A DNA stretch of 64,000 nt from an uncultured Woeseiaceae bacterium (lineage in GTDB: Bacteria; Pseudomonadota; Gammaproteobacteria; Steroidobacterales; Woeseiaceae). Below are positions 36,245-46,758 of the stretch, piece after piece. The stretch covers positions 117,066-181,065 of the forward strand of contig CALZMQ010000015.1 of NCBI GenBank assembly GCA_945788625.1, in the 5' to 3' direction. The translations under genes were made by a program, and so were the position numbers. The notes under the pieces are model-generated. The model was given only the letters and a program-made list of their open reading frames with translations, did not search any database and was not told where the DNA came from. The first letter of the stretch is position 1. Each line of letters starts with the position of its first letter.

Positions 36245-38635
36245 TTATTCGAACCGGTTCAGGCGCAAGGCATTGAGGACCACGACAAGCGAACTCGCGC
36301 TCATGCCGATGGCCGCGAGCCAGGGAGGTACGAATCCTGCGGCTGCGGCGGGCAATGCCAGCGCATTGTAAACGATTGCCCAGGCGAGGTTCTGGCGCAC
36401 GATGCGCATCGTTCTGCGAGCCATCAGTACCGCCGTCGTGAGTGGCCTGAGCGAGTCGCCCAGCATCACGATGTCGGCGCTGGTCTGGGCGAGCAAGGCG
36501 CCATGCGCGGGTGCAATCGACGTGTTGGCACCGGCCAGCACGGGCGCATCGTTGATTCCGTCGCCGATCATCACGACGCGCTTGCCGCGTTGCTGCGCTT
36601 TTTCGATGATGCGAAGTTTTTCCGCCGGCGAGCACTGTGCGTGCGATTCGTGGATGCCGAGGTCTGCAGCCGTCGCCTGCACAGCGGCACGATTGTCACC
36701 GCTGACGAGTTCGGTCTCGAGGCCCAGCCCGCGCAACTGCGTGAGTGCTTCCACAGCGTCCGGGCGCAAGGCGTCCTCGAGCGCGAACCAGGCGACGAGG
36801 TGATCGCCGGTGCCGAGAAACACGTGGGTCGCGGTTGCGTCTTCGCTGGCCGCGCCGCCGCCTACGAAGGCCGCATTGCCGAGGCGCCATTGGCGACCGT
36901 CAATCGTCCCGCTGACGCCGCGACCAACGACGATCTCGTGGCCCTCGACGTCCGGCAGGTCGTCTTCAATCCCGAAGGCTCGCGCGAGTGGATGCGTCGA
37001 CGGATGCTCGAGTGCTGCCGCGATAACGCGGCAATCCTTCTCGGTCCAGTCGGAGTCGGTGACAATCACTGACGCTATGCTTGGCTCACCGAGTGTCAGC
37101 GTGCCGGTCTTGTCAAACATTGCAAGGTCGGCCCGCGACAGCGACTCGATGGCATCGCCATTCGTCACGAGCAATCGAAGCTGTGAGAGACGACTGCCGG
37201 CCGCCGCGAATGCCGCGGGTGTTGCAAGCGCCAGCGCACACGGGCAGGTCACGACAAGGACTGAAAGCGTGATCACAAACGCGCGCCCGGCGTCGGCAAA
37301 GTACCAGAACGTCGCGACCGCCGCAGCGACGACGAGCAGCGCCACGACGATGTAGCTCGCAATCCTGTCGGCCAGTGTGACGAACGTCGGGCGAGCGTAG
37401 CGCGCGCGTTCGCTCATGCGACTGATCGTGCCGAGCGTCGTATCACTGCCCGTGCGCGTCACCGTCATTTCGATCATGCCATCGAGATTGATACTGCCGG
37501 CCGCAAGTTCGTCGCCCACGGCCTTGGTTTGTGCGCGGGCTTCTCCGGTGAGTAGTGCCTCGTCTACGCTCGTCGCGCCACCGGCGAGGAGCCCGTCGGC
37601 CGGGATCGGTTCGCCGGCCCGGATCAGCACCCGGTCACCGCCTTGTAGCTGACTGACAGGTACGACCCTGTGCGCGTCGTCGTCGATGCGCGTTGCCGTA
37701 TTCGGCAGCAGCGACGACAACGCCGCGCTGCGATCAATCGAGCGATGCCTGGCGCGCATCTCGAGGAAACGTCCGAGCGTCAGGAAGAACACGAACATCG
37801 TGACCGAGTCGAACCACACGGCCTCGCCACGCGTAAACGTGGCATACACCGACGCGGCATACGCCGAGCCCACGGCGATGGAGACTGGCAGGTCCATGCC
37901 GGGCTTGCGACCGACCACGCCGCGCCAGGCGCTCGCGAAGAATGGTCTGGCGGAATAGAACACGACCGGCGTGGTGACGAAAAAGCTGACCAGTCGCAGG
38001 AAGTGCTGCATGTCGGGATCGACGGTGTAGAAATCCATCGAATACAGTCCGACCGCGAACATCATGACCTGCATCATGCCGAGCGCGGCGACGAGGAGGC
38101 GCTTGAGCGCGGTCCGCTGCTCGGCGACTTCCGGTCGGGCGATGCTCTCGGGAGACAGCGGCTGCGGCTGGTAGCCGAGACCCGCGAGGGTTGCGAGATA
38201 GTTCGACAAGTTCGCACCGGCACCGCCGAAACGGAGGCGCAGGCGGTGAGTGATCGGGTTCACCTCGGCCGAGCGGATGCCGGGTTGTTTGCCGAGCGTC
38301 GTTTCGATGAGCCAGCTGCAGGCGGAGCAATACATGCCACCAACGTAGACTGTCGCTTCGCGTGTGCCGTCCTGCTGCTCGGTGAAGGCCTCGAGCATGT
38401 CGGGGCTGTCGAATACGGTCCATTCGGCGGCGTCTTCGGGTGGTTTGCCGACGCCCGGCTCAGGCGCGTCGCGCAGTTCATAGTAGCGCGACATGCCTGT
38501 GTCGCGAATCAGCTCGGCGACGGCTTTACAGCCGGGACAGCAGACGGGTTGCTGCGCGTCCTCGATCGTAACCGTGAAGTTGCAGTTGGGCGGGACGGGC
38601 AGGGCGCAGTGAAAACAAGCCTCAGAGCCGCTCAT
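36245..38635 (-). CDS. ccoI: Copper-transporting P-type ATPase CcoI/FixI
   Basis: 796 residues. It exports Cu(I) for assembly of the cbb3 binuclear centre. The N-terminal cysteine-rich part (CFHCALPVPPNC, CCPGCKAVAELIRDT) precedes a heavy-metal-associated domain with YCSACSWLIE. Membrane helices follow, with the transport motif TCPCALALATPAA, the actuator TGEAR loop, the phosphorylation site DKTGTLT, the HP motif STHPLARAF and the hinge GDGINDAPVLAGAN. It overlaps fixH upstream by 14 bases and is followed by ccoS after 2 bases. Confidence 0.96.
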   Translation of the reverse strand: MSGSEACFHCALPVPPNCNFTVTIEDAQQPVCCPGCKAVAELIRDTGMSRYYELRDAPEPGVGKPPEDAAEWTVFDSPDMLEAFTEQQDGTREATVYVGGMYCSACSWLIETTLGKQPGIRSAEVNPITHRLRLRFGGAGANLSNYLATLAGLGYQPQPLSPESIARPEVAEQRTALKRLLVAALGMMQVMMFAVGLYSMDFYTVDPDMQHFLRLVSFFVTTPVVFYSARPFFASAWRGVVGRKPGMDLPVSIAVGSAYAASVYATFTRGEAVWFDSVTMFVFFLTLGRFLEMRARHRSIDRSAALSSLLPNTATRIDDDAHRVVPVSQLQGGDRVLIRAGEPIPADGLLAGGATSVDEALLTGEARAQTKAVGDELAAGSINLDGMIEMTVTRTGSDTTLGTISRMSERARYARPTFVTLADRIASYIVVALLVVAAAVATFWYFADAGRAFVITLSVLVVTCPCALALATPAAFAAAGSRLSQLRLLVTNGDAIESLSRADLAMFDKTGTLTLGEPSIASVIVTDSDWTEKDCRVIAAALEHPSTHPLARAFGIEDDLPDVEGHEIVVGRGVSGTIDGRQWRLGNAAFVGGGAASEDATATHVFLGTGDHLVAWFALEDALRPDAVEALTQLRGLGLETELVSGDNRAAVQATAADLGIHESHAQCSPAEKLRIIEKAQQRGKRVVMIGDGINDAPVLAGANTSIAPAHGALLAQTSADIVMLGDSLRPLTTAVLMARRTMRIVRQNLAWAIVYNALALPAAAAGFVPPWLAAIGMSASSLVVVLNALRLNRFE

Positions 38636-39143
38636 TGTTATCCGGCCGCAGCGCCAGGGTCGCTTCGCCGTTCCATTCGGCCGACAGGCGCCACTCGGTC
38701 GACTTCAGAACTGCGTAATAGCGGCCTTCGGGTACCGAAACGAAGTGACCGACCCAGACCGGATTGCCCTCGGCATCGGGCATGGCTTTATTCAGCGTAA
38801 TGCGACGATCACGATCGGCAAACGCGGGGTGAGACATTTCGAATTCGAGTGTCACGGGCGCGTCCTGCCGGTCACCGCGGCGCATGACAACGGTTACGAC
38901 ACCGGTGCTCTTGTCGATGTCGACGATACCTGCAAGCCCGAGCTCGGACGCGAGGCGAGCCGCCGCGACCTGCCTGTCGGCCTCGGTCTTCACGCCTTCC
39001 TCGGGAACCAGGACCAACGAGTCGGTCGTTTGCATGGAAATCCAGAGCGTCGTCAATCCCGCAACGACCGCGGACGCGGGCAGTGCGATGATAAACCACG
39101 GCCAGAACTGCCGGTACCAGGGCTTCGTATCTTCTCGAACCAT
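38622..39143 (-). CDS. ccoH: FixH/CcoH-family assembly protein
   Basis: 173 residues. A single N-terminal membrane helix (FWPWFIIALPASAVVAGLTT), then a periplasmic domain with TLEFEMSHPAFADRDRRITL and GRYYAVLKSTEWRLSAEWNG, the FixH hallmark. It forms a complex with CcoI and with the oxidase subunits during assembly. It starts 18 bases after the ccoG stop and overlaps ccoI. Confidence 0.93.
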   Translation of the reverse strand: MVREDTKPWYRQFWPWFIIALPASAVVAGLTTLWISMQTTDSLVLVPEEGVKTEADRQVAAARLASELGLAGIVDIDKSTGVVTVVMRRGDRQDAPVTLEFEMSHPAFADRDRRITLNKAMPDAEGNPVWVGHFVSVPEGRYYAVLKSTEWRLSAEWNGEATLALRPDNNERL

Positions 39144-39161
39144 GAGCGCAATAACGGTTGT

Positions 39162-40531
<1,370 letters not shown>

Positions 40532-40535
<4 letters not shown>

Positions 40536-40825
40536 TTCTGTCGGTGCTTCGCGTCCCGCTTCGGAGCGGTGCGAACGAGATACGCTGTCACGCCTGAACA
40601 AAGCGCGCACAGAATCCAGAAGAAGAAGAACCCGGCCGCGTAGCCCGCGTCGCGGCCGATATCGAGGTCTCCGTGAAAGATTTCGGTCAGGTCGACCGGG
40701 TCAAACAGTGCGAAGAACACCATGGTGCCAATTGCCGCGACAAGGAACGAAATCCATACGACCGTGAAGACCGCTTGCTTGTCACGGCTCCACTGTTTGG
40801 TACCACGATATTCTTCGCTGATCAT
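40532..40825 (-). CDS. Small unnamed membrane protein inside the cco operon
   Basis: 97 residues, with two membrane helices (about 20-42, FTVVWISFLVAAIGTMVFFA; about 62-86, YAAGFFFFWILCALCSGVTA) separated by an acidic periplasmic loop (PVDLTEIFHGDLDIGRDA) and a basic tail. It begins 9 bases after ccoP and overlaps ccoG by 4, so it is part of the operon. I do not assign it to a named Cco factor; a small accessory subunit or assembly helper is inference. Confidence 0.85.
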
Positions 40826-40834
40826 GCGGCAACG

Positions 40835-41728
40835 TCAGTTCTGCGAAAGGCTGTAAACGTACGCGGCCAGGATCTTGGTGCGATTGTCGCCGAGCAGGTC
40901 GCCGTGTGGCGGCATCTGCCCCTGGCGTCCTTCGTTAATCGTTGTTCGAATCGTGTCGATGGACGAGCCATATAGCCAGATGTCGTCAGTCAGGTTGGGC
41001 GCACCAAGCAACTGGTTGCCAGTACCGTCAGGCATGTGGCAAGCCGCACAATAGGTTGTGAACGGTTGCTGCATCGCCTGCGCCGCGTTGTCGGCATCCT
41101 CGATGCCCGAGAGGCTACGCACGTACTTCGCCATGTTCGTTACGGCCTCGTCGGAACCCAGCACCTGTGCCCAGGGCGTCATGATTGCGTTACGACCGTT
41201 GGCGATTGATGTGATGATGGCCTGTTCCGTGCTCCCCCAGAGCCAGTCGTTGTCCGCCAGGTTCGGGTAGCCCGCGGCGCCGCGCGCATCGGAGCCGTGG
41301 CAGGTCGTGCAGTAACTTGCGTAGAGGCTGCCGCCGAGCGCCAGCGCTTCATCGTTCTTCGCGAGATCCGCAAAGTCCATTGCCGCGAACTTCTCGTAGA
41401 TCGGCTCGTAGTTGTCGGCGGCCGCCTGCATCTCGGCTTCATACTGGCCTTGCTGTGACCAGCCGAGCATACCCTCGTAATTGCCGAAGCCCGGGTAGGC
41501 AAGCATGTAACCGATGCCCCAGGCGATCGTGATGAAATACAGGTAGAGCCACCACCTCGGAGCAGGGTTATTCCACTCCTCGAGGTCGCCGTCCCACTTG
41601 TGACCGACCACGTCGTCGTCCGCGACGTTCTGTGGTCCCTGCTTGGAGGACCAGCTAACCAGCCAGACGCACCAGATGATGAAAACGATCGTGCCAGCAG
41701 CAACGAACCAGTGCCAGAATGCAGGCAT
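40835..41728 (-). CDS. ccoP: cbb3 oxidase subunit III, dihaem cytochrome c CcoP
   Basis: 297 residues. After two N-terminal hydrophobic segments (FWHWFVAAGTIVFIIWCVW; WLYLYFITIAWGIGYMLAYP) come two cytochrome c domains with haem sites CTTCHG and CAACHM. It passes electrons from soluble cytochrome c to CcoO and the catalytic subunit. Its ATG overlaps the ccoQ stop (TGATG). Confidence 0.97.
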   Translation of the reverse strand: MPAFWHWFVAAGTIVFIIWCVWLVSWSSKQGPQNVADDDVVGHKWDGDLEEWNNPAPRWWLYLYFITIAWGIGYMLAYPGFGNYEGMLGWSQQGQYEAEMQAAADNYEPIYEKFAAMDFADLAKNDEALALGGSLYASYCTTCHGSDARGAAGYPNLADNDWLWGSTEQAIITSIANGRNAIMTPWAQVLGSDEAVTNMAKYVRSLSGIEDADNAAQAMQQPFTTYCAACHMPDGTGNQLLGAPNLTDDIWLYGSSIDTIRTTINEGRQGQMPPHGDLLGDNRTKILAAYVYSLSQN

Positions 41729-41898
41729 CAGATGTTCTCCCGCTCGTTAGTTGTTAAATCTGTGTCTTCTTCCAGCGGTAACGCCGCGGAAGCCTCGAAG
41801 TCCTTCTTTCGCTTGTTGCTCCACGCCCATATCCAGATGCCGATGAAGGCAAAGAATATGACGGCGGTAAGCAGACCTCGGAAGTCGTTGATATCCAT
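41728..41898 (-). CDS. ccoQ: cbb3 oxidase subunit IV CcoQ
   Basis: 56 residues, too short for most gene callers. The sequence MDINDFRGLLTAVIFFAFIG, then IWIWAWSNKRKKDFEASAAL, is the standard one-helix CcoQ with a basic post-helix stretch. It stabilises the oxidase complex. It starts 5 bases after ccoO and its stop overlaps the ccoP ATG by one base. Confidence 0.95.
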   Translation of the reverse strand: MDINDFRGLLTAVIFFAFIGIWIWAWSNKRKKDFEASAALPLEEDTDLTTNERENI

Positions 41899-41903
41899 CA
41901 GGC

Positions 41904-42512
41904 TCACCTGCGGCTGCGACGATTCGTGCCCAGATCCTGCAGGTACGCAATCAGCGCGTCGAGCTCGGACTTGCCAGTGACTTCGCCGATTGCGGCCGCA
42001 ATCTGCTCGTCGGTGTACGGGTCGCCCAGGAACTGCAGCGTCTCCATCTTCGCGACGATCAGGTCGGCATCGACTTCACGTTCCGCCAGCCATGGGTAGG
42101 CCGGCATATTGGACTCGGGCACGAGTGCACGCGGGTCTATGAGATGCAGACGCTGCCATTCGTCCGAGTAGCGGCCGCCGACGCGCGCGAGATCCGGACC
42201 CGTGCGTTTCGAACCGAACTGGAACGGGCGGTCGTACACCGTCTCACCCGCGGTCGTGTACGGACCGTAACGTTCGGTCTCGCTGCGGAACGGACGCACC
42301 ATCTGCGAGTGGCAGTTATAGCACCCTTCGCGAACGTAGACGTCACGGCCGGCCAGGCGCAACGGGCTGTATACCGAGATCCCTTCGTCGGGCTCCGTCG
42401 CATCCGAGCTCATCATGAGCGGGACGATCTCGACGAGGCCACCGATGCTGATCGCAACGACGATCAGCACCATCATGAGGTTCAGGCTTTTTTCAACGGT
42501 TTCATGGCGCAT
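41904..42512 (-). CDS. ccoO: cbb3 oxidase subunit II, monohaem cytochrome c CcoO
   Basis: 202 residues. An N-terminal anchor helix (MVLIVVAISIGGLVEIVPLM) and one haem-binding site in VREGCYNCHSQMVRPFRSE; GPDLARVGGRYSDEWQRLHL and the MPAYPWL methionine-ligand region follow. It takes electrons from CcoP and feeds CcoN. It lies between ccoN (15 bases) and ccoQ (5 bases). Confidence 0.97.
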   Translation of the reverse strand: MRHETVEKSLNLMMVLIVVAISIGGLVEIVPLMMSSDATEPDEGISVYSPLRLAGRDVYVREGCYNCHSQMVRPFRSETERYGPYTTAGETVYDRPFQFGSKRTGPDLARVGGRYSDEWQRLHLIDPRALVPESNMPAYPWLAEREVDADLIVAKMETLQFLGDPYTDEQIAAAIGEVTGKSELDALIAYLQDLGTNRRSRR

Positions 42513-42527
42513 TGCTGATCTCTCCTG

Positions 42528-43943
42528 TTACGCCGGTTCCAGTACCGCGACGGGTACCGGTTTCTTGTCGCTTACGGTCTTCCAGACGTTGTAGGCCATG
42601 ATGAGCATGCCTGAGAAGAACACGAGGCCGCCGAGCAGGCGGAGATAGTGGTAAGGCTCGACAGCCTTGAGCGATTCGACGAACGAGTACTGCAGCGTGC
42701 CGTCGGCATTGACGGCGCGCCACATCAGGCCCTCCGTCACGCCGGCGATCCACATCGATACGGCGTACAGCACGACGCCGATCGTCGACGTCCAGAAATG
42801 CACGTCGATGAGCTTGGTGCTGTACATGCTGTCGCGGTTGTACAGACGCGGCAGCAGGCAATACATGGATCCGATCGTCATCATGGCGACCCAGCCGAGT
42901 GCGCCGGAATGCACATGTCCGATCGTCCAGTTGGTGTAGTGCGACAGCGCGTTGACGGTCTTGATCGACATCATCGGGCCCTCGAATGTCGACATGCCGT
43001 AGAAGGACAGCGCAACGATCATGAACTTCAGGATCGGGTCCGAGCGCAGCTTATGCCACGCGCCTGACAGCGTCATGATGCCGTTGATCATGCCGCCCCA
43101 GCTTGGTGCGAGCAGGATGACCGAGAACACCATGCCCAGCGTCTGTGCCCAGTCGGGTAGTGACGTGTAGTGCAGGTGATGGGGCCCTGCCCACATGTAG
43201 ACGGCGATGAGCGACCAGAAATGCACGACCGACAGGCGGTAGGAATAGACCGGACGTCCGGCCTGCTTGGGCACGAAGTAGTACATCATGCCGAGGAAGC
43301 CGGCCGTCAGGAAGAAACCGACCGCATTATGGCCGTACCACCATTGCATCATGCCGTCGACCACGCCAGTGTAAATCTGGTACGACTTGGTCAGCGTTAC
43401 GGGTACCGCAAGGTTATTGAAGATGTGCAATACAGCGACAGTGATGATGAACGCGCCGTAAAACCAGTTGGCGACGTAGATGTGCTTGATGCGCCGCTTG
43501 CCGATCGTGGCGAAGAACACAATGGCGTACGCGACCCAGACGACGGCGATCAGCAGGTCGATCGGCCATTCGAGTTCGGCGTATTCCTTGGATTGGGTAA
43601 TGCCGAGAGGCAGCGTAATCGCGGCCAGCAAAATGACGACCTGCCATCCCCAGAACGTAAACGCGGCCAGCTTGTCGAACGCCAGGCGCACGTGACAGGT
43701 GCGCTGCACGACGTAATAGGACGTCGCAAACAGCGCCGAGCCGCCGAACGCGAAGATCACTGCATTGGTATGCAGGGGCCGCAGGCGACTGTAGGTCAGA
43801 AAGGGCAGGTCGAAATTGAGCTGTGGCCAGATGAGTTGCGCGGCGATGAGTACGCCTACGAGCATGCCGACGATGCCCCAGATTACGACCATGATCGAAA
43901 ACTGGCGCACTACCTTGTCGTTATAGGAAGCTGCTGTGTCCAA
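42528..43943 (-). CDS. ccoN: cbb3 oxidase catalytic subunit I CcoN
   Basis: 471 residues, starting with TTG (43943) after AGGGG; the opening [17 protein letters not shown] is conserved in CcoN, which supports this start. About 12 membrane helices. The haem and copper histidines are visible in [47 protein letters not shown] and [16 protein letters not shown]. It reduces oxygen to water with high affinity and pumps protons. It heads the operon that runs leftwards to 35344. I found no clean TTGAT-N4-ATCAA (Fnr/Anr) box upstream. Confidence 0.97.
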   Translation of the reverse strand: MDTAASYNDKVVRQFSIMVVIWGIVGMLVGVLIAAQLIWPQLNFDLPFLTYSRLRPLHTNAVIFAFGGSALFATSYYVVQRTCHVRLAFDKLAAFTFWGWQVVILLAAITLPLGITQSKEYAELEWPIDLLIAVVWVAYAIVFFATIGKRRIKHIYVANWFYGAFIITVAVLHIFNNLAVPVTLTKSYQIYTGVVDGMMQWWYGHNAVGFFLTAGFLGMMYYFVPKQAGRPVYSYRLSVVHFWSLIAVYMWAGPHHLHYTSLPDWAQTLGMVFSVILLAPSWGGMINGIMTLSGAWHKLRSDPILKFMIVALSFYGMSTFEGPMMSIKTVNALSHYTNWTIGHVHSGALGWVAMMTIGSMYCLLPRLYNRDSMYSTKLIDVHFWTSTIGVVLYAVSMWIAGVTEGLMWRAVNADGTLQYSFVESLKAVEPYHYLRLLGGLVFFSGMLIMAYNVWKTVSDKKPVPVAVLEPA

Positions 43944-44162
43944 AGAAGGCCCCTGTGCGGTGATGTAGAAAAGCTGGTGTTGTTTTGGCTGGTTGCGGCG
44001 GAGTATTCGTACCGGCCGCTGGAATGTCCTTCCGTTGCGATTTTGCGTCGCAGTATATCTCCGTACCAGTGCGGCAGGCTAACAGCAGTCCCGGAATGAG
44101 CGTATAGGGGACGATACGTATGGCACCGGGCGCGAAACAAATGTCCTGATTGGGCGCTCTTA
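43944..44162. other. Divergent intergenic region of ccoN and the hybrid kinase
   Basis: 219 bases holding the promoters of the cco operon (leftwards) and the PAS hybrid kinase (rightwards). No consensus Fnr/Anr palindrome, clear sigma70 pair or hairpin terminator is visible. It is of ordinary composition. Confidence 0.5.
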
Positions 44163-44201
44163 ATGCCTATAATCGGACTTCGAACGTTGCCGAAGAAGTT
44201 A

Positions 44202-46103
44202 ATGAAAAAGATCGCGCTGCCCGCTGACACTGTCGGCGAAATACTGCACACGTCACCTTACGCGACGATCGTCTCGGACAAGAGCGGACGCATCCTGATG
44301 GCCAATCGGCGTGCGGAGGAATTGTTCGGCTACGAGCCCGGTGAGCTGATCGGCCGGCCGATCGAGACACTGATACCGCAGGATCAGCGCGACCGGCACC
44401 GTAGCCTGCGGGATTCCTACCACAAGGCGCCGCGCACCCGACCGATGGTCTCGGGTCTCGAACTCCTCGGCTGCCGCCGCGACGGCAGCACCTTTCGCGT
44501 GGAGATTGCGCTCAACCCGATCGAGACCGACGACGGTCTCGTGGTGACGAGCACCGTTCACGAGGTCGACAGCATCGGCCATTCGGAAGCCTATTTCCGC
44601 AACCTGCTCGAATCGGCCCCGGACGCGATGATCATCATCGACGAGACGGGGAAAATTGCGGTAGCCAATGCGCAATCCGAGCAGATGTTCGGTTACACGC
44701 GGGAGGAAATGCTCGGTCAGACCGTCGAAATCCTGTTGCCCGCGCGGCTGCATGAGCAGCACATCGCGCATCGCGCCGGCTACGTGAGCGATCCCAAGAT
44801 CCGACCCATGGGGGCCGGTATGAACCTGCTGGCAAAGCGCCGGGACGGCAGCGAATTTCCGGTCGAAATCAGTCTTAGTCCCGTGCACGTCGCCGGCGGC
44901 AGGTTCGTTTCGAGCGTTATTCGCGACGTGACGCGTCGCAAGCGGATGGAGGACCAGATTATTGCCGCGCGGCGTGAGGCCGAGCGCGCGAACAAGGCGA
45001 ACAGCGCGTTCCTGGCGGCGGCGAGCCACGATCTCCGCCAGCCCGTACAGGCTTTGAGCCTGCTGAACGGTGCGTTGCGGCGTACGGTCAAGGATGAACG
45101 CGCACTGGAGATGATCGACAGCCAGCAGCATTCGTTGACCGCGATGACCAACCTTCTCAATTCCCTGCTCGATATCAGCCGGCTCGATGCCGGCGCGGTG
45201 TCGCCGGAACTGGAGGAGTTTCCAATGCGCCGCCTCATCGACCGCTTGTCGGATGAGTTCGCGCGTCAGGCGCAGCACAATAACCTCGAGTTCACATCGA
45301 GCTCCTGTGGTGCCTTGGTCAACAGCGACCCGAATCTGCTCGTGGAGATCATTCAGAATCTCGTCTCGAACGCGATTCGGTATACGGACAAGGGCAGTGT
45401 GCGACTGGATTGCGTCCAGCGTGACGGCAACTGCTGCATCGAAGTGCGCGACACCGGCATCGGCATCAGTCCGGACCAGCTCGAAGAGATATTCCTGGAG
45501 TTTCACCAGTGCAAGGTGCCGGGCGCGAACAAGGAGGGCTTCGGTCTGGGCCTGGCGATCGTGAAACGACTCGCGGATCTTCTGAAGGTACAGATTCACG
45601 TCGAGTCCGACATAGGCAAGGGATCGTGTTTTACCGTTACGCTTCCCGTCGTCGATGGCGCCTCACAGCACTCTGACGTGGAAGATGCACATGACACGCG
45701 TGTCGACGATTCGACATCCGGCCTGGTTATCCTGATCGAGGACGACGTGAATGTTGCAAACGCCTGGGGAATGCTGCTGGAGGCCGAAGGATTCGGCGTT
45801 GCGACGGCGGCATCGGCGACCGAGGCTGGTGCGCTGATCAAACACCTCACCGATACGCCGGCGTTGTTGATTTCCGACTTTCACCTGCTCGACGGTTCCA
45901 CGGGCGTCGAGGCGGTGAGCGGCATTCGCGAATTCTACGACGAGCACATACCGGCATTCATCGTCAGCGGCGATACCTCCAAGGTCGTCAAGGACTCCCG
46001 GCTGCTGGATAACTGCACGCTGATGAGCAAACCCGTCGATACGAACCGTTTGCTGGCGGCCGCACGGCATGCCATTCGCACGGGCGAGGTGCCACAGGAC
46101 TGA
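44202..46103 (+). CDS. PAS-PAS hybrid histidine kinase with C-terminal receiver
   Basis: 633 residues from the ATG at 44202 (44163 is an alternative). There are no membrane segments, so it is a cytoplasmic sensor. PAS1 (about 10-125; ILHTSPYATIVSDKSGRILM) and PAS2 (about 130-255; LLESAPDAMIIIDETGKIAV) are FixL-like in layout; each keeps a histidine at the FixL proximal position (RDRHRS; EQHIAHR) but not the FG-loop arginine, so haem binding is uncertain. HisKA has FLAAASHDLRQPVQALSLLN. The ATPase domain has NLVSNAIRYTDKG, VRDTGIGIS and GFGLGLAIVKRL. The receiver has LVILIEDDVNVANAW and LLISDFHLLDG. It is divergent from the cbb3 operon, which suggests redox or oxygen sensing (inference). Confidence 0.88.
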   Translation: MKKIALPADTVGEILHTSPYATIVSDKSGRILMANRRAEELFGYEPGELIGRPIETLIPQDQRDRHRSLRDSYHKAPRTRPMVSGLELLGCRRDGSTFRVEIALNPIETDDGLVVTSTVHEVDSIGHSEAYFRNLLESAPDAMIIIDETGKIAVANAQSEQMFGYTREEMLGQTVEILLPARLHEQHIAHRAGYVSDPKIRPMGAGMNLLAKRRDGSEFPVEISLSPVHVAGGRFVSSVIRDVTRRKRMEDQIIAARREAERANKANSAFLAAASHDLRQPVQALSLLNGALRRTVKDERALEMIDSQQHSLTAMTNLLNSLLDISRLDAGAVSPELEEFPMRRLIDRLSDEFARQAQHNNLEFTSSSCGALVNSDPNLLVEIIQNLVSNAIRYTDKGSVRLDCVQRDGNCCIEVRDTGIGISPDQLEEIFLEFHQCKVPGANKEGFGLGLAIVKRLADLLKVQIHVESDIGKGSCFTVTLPVVDGASQHSDVEDAHDTRVDDSTSGLVILIEDDVNVANAWGMLLEAEGFGVATAASATEAGALIKHLTDTPALLISDFHLLDGSTGVEAVSGIREFYDEHIPAFIVSGDTSKVVKDSRLLDNCTLMSKPVDTNRLLAAARHAIRTGEVPQD

Positions 46104-46110
46104 TTCCGGG

Positions 46111-46503
46111 CTAGGAGAGGTACGCCAACCAGCTGGCCGGCGACTTCGACAGCGCGACACCGACGATGTAAGCGAACGCGGACACGGCGCCGACGAACCC
46201 GAGCAGCCTGATCTGCAGCGTCGGACCGCGACGGATTGCGACCGTCCCGAGCCCGATGTAGGCAAGCAGTCCGATTAACTTGGCAAGCAGCCAGGCTTCC
46301 GTGAACGGGTTGAGCGACAGCATGACGAGCATCGCGACACCCGATACGAGTAAGATCGTATCCACGATGTGGGGGGCCACCCGCGCCACGCGATGTTGCA
46401 GTTTTTCCGAGCCTGTCATCATCCAGAAGCCACGGACGATAAATCCCGAAATCGTAATGACGGCGGTCAGCATGTGCAGGTTTTTTGTGAGCAGGTAGGT
46501 CAT
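46111..46503 (-). CDS. SirB2-family membrane protein
   Basis: 130 residues, four membrane helices. LLTKNLHMLTAVITISGFIV followed by RGFWMM, HIVDTILLVSGVAM and AKLIGLLAYIGLGTVAIRRG are SirB features. SirB proteins are of unknown role, despite the name from Salmonella invasion regulation. The gene is convergent with the hybrid kinase, 7 bases apart. Confidence 0.88.
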   Translation of the reverse strand: MTYLLTKNLHMLTAVITISGFIVRGFWMMTGSEKLQHRVARVAPHIVDTILLVSGVAMLVMLSLNPFTEAWLLAKLIGLLAYIGLGTVAIRRGPTLQIRLLGFVGAVSAFAYIVGVALSKSPASWLAYLS

Positions 46504-46758
46504 CGCAGGGCAATGATGTCATATATCGACTCGGCGTATACCGGCGCTGTATACGTGTACGTACTTATGGCCTTGGCTGCCAGCCAGGTCAAAGTGCGGG
46601 TAATGAAACCGTTAAGTTCCGGATCATGTTCACGGCTGACTATTAGAGCGCAGTAGGAGGCTGTAACGGACGGGGCCCCGCATCGCGGGGCCCCGTTTTT
46701 AGTGCCTCTGGTGCCGCGCCGGGGCTTCGCAGCCCCGGCTTGACGATCCTGGTAGGAA
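46504..46758. other. 255-base intergenic region with orphan terminator
   Basis: Between the SirB-like gene and the universal stress protein gene, both read leftwards. It contains an inverted repeat GTATAC-N7-GTATAC (46536-46554) and a rightward terminator (46671-46700) with no rightward gene before it. No convincing protein frame is seen. Confidence 0.5.
46671..46700 (+). terminator. Rightward intrinsic terminator without an upstream gene
   Basis: A perfect 10-bp all-GC stem (46671-46680 with 46686-46695), a 5-base loop and TTTTT to 46700. The leftward side lacks a T-run, so it fits a transcript read on the plus strand, possibly a small RNA from about 46510. Confidence 0.85.

Noticed and set aside
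43944..44162. Fnr/Anr box before ccoN
   Set aside because: No TTGAT-N4-ATCAA or close variant could be found by eye in the spacer.
46369..46656. 95-residue plus-strand frame between the SirB-like and Usp genes
   Set aside because: Its first half is antisense to the SirB-like gene and the rest has no ribosome site or conserved look; a small RNA fits better.
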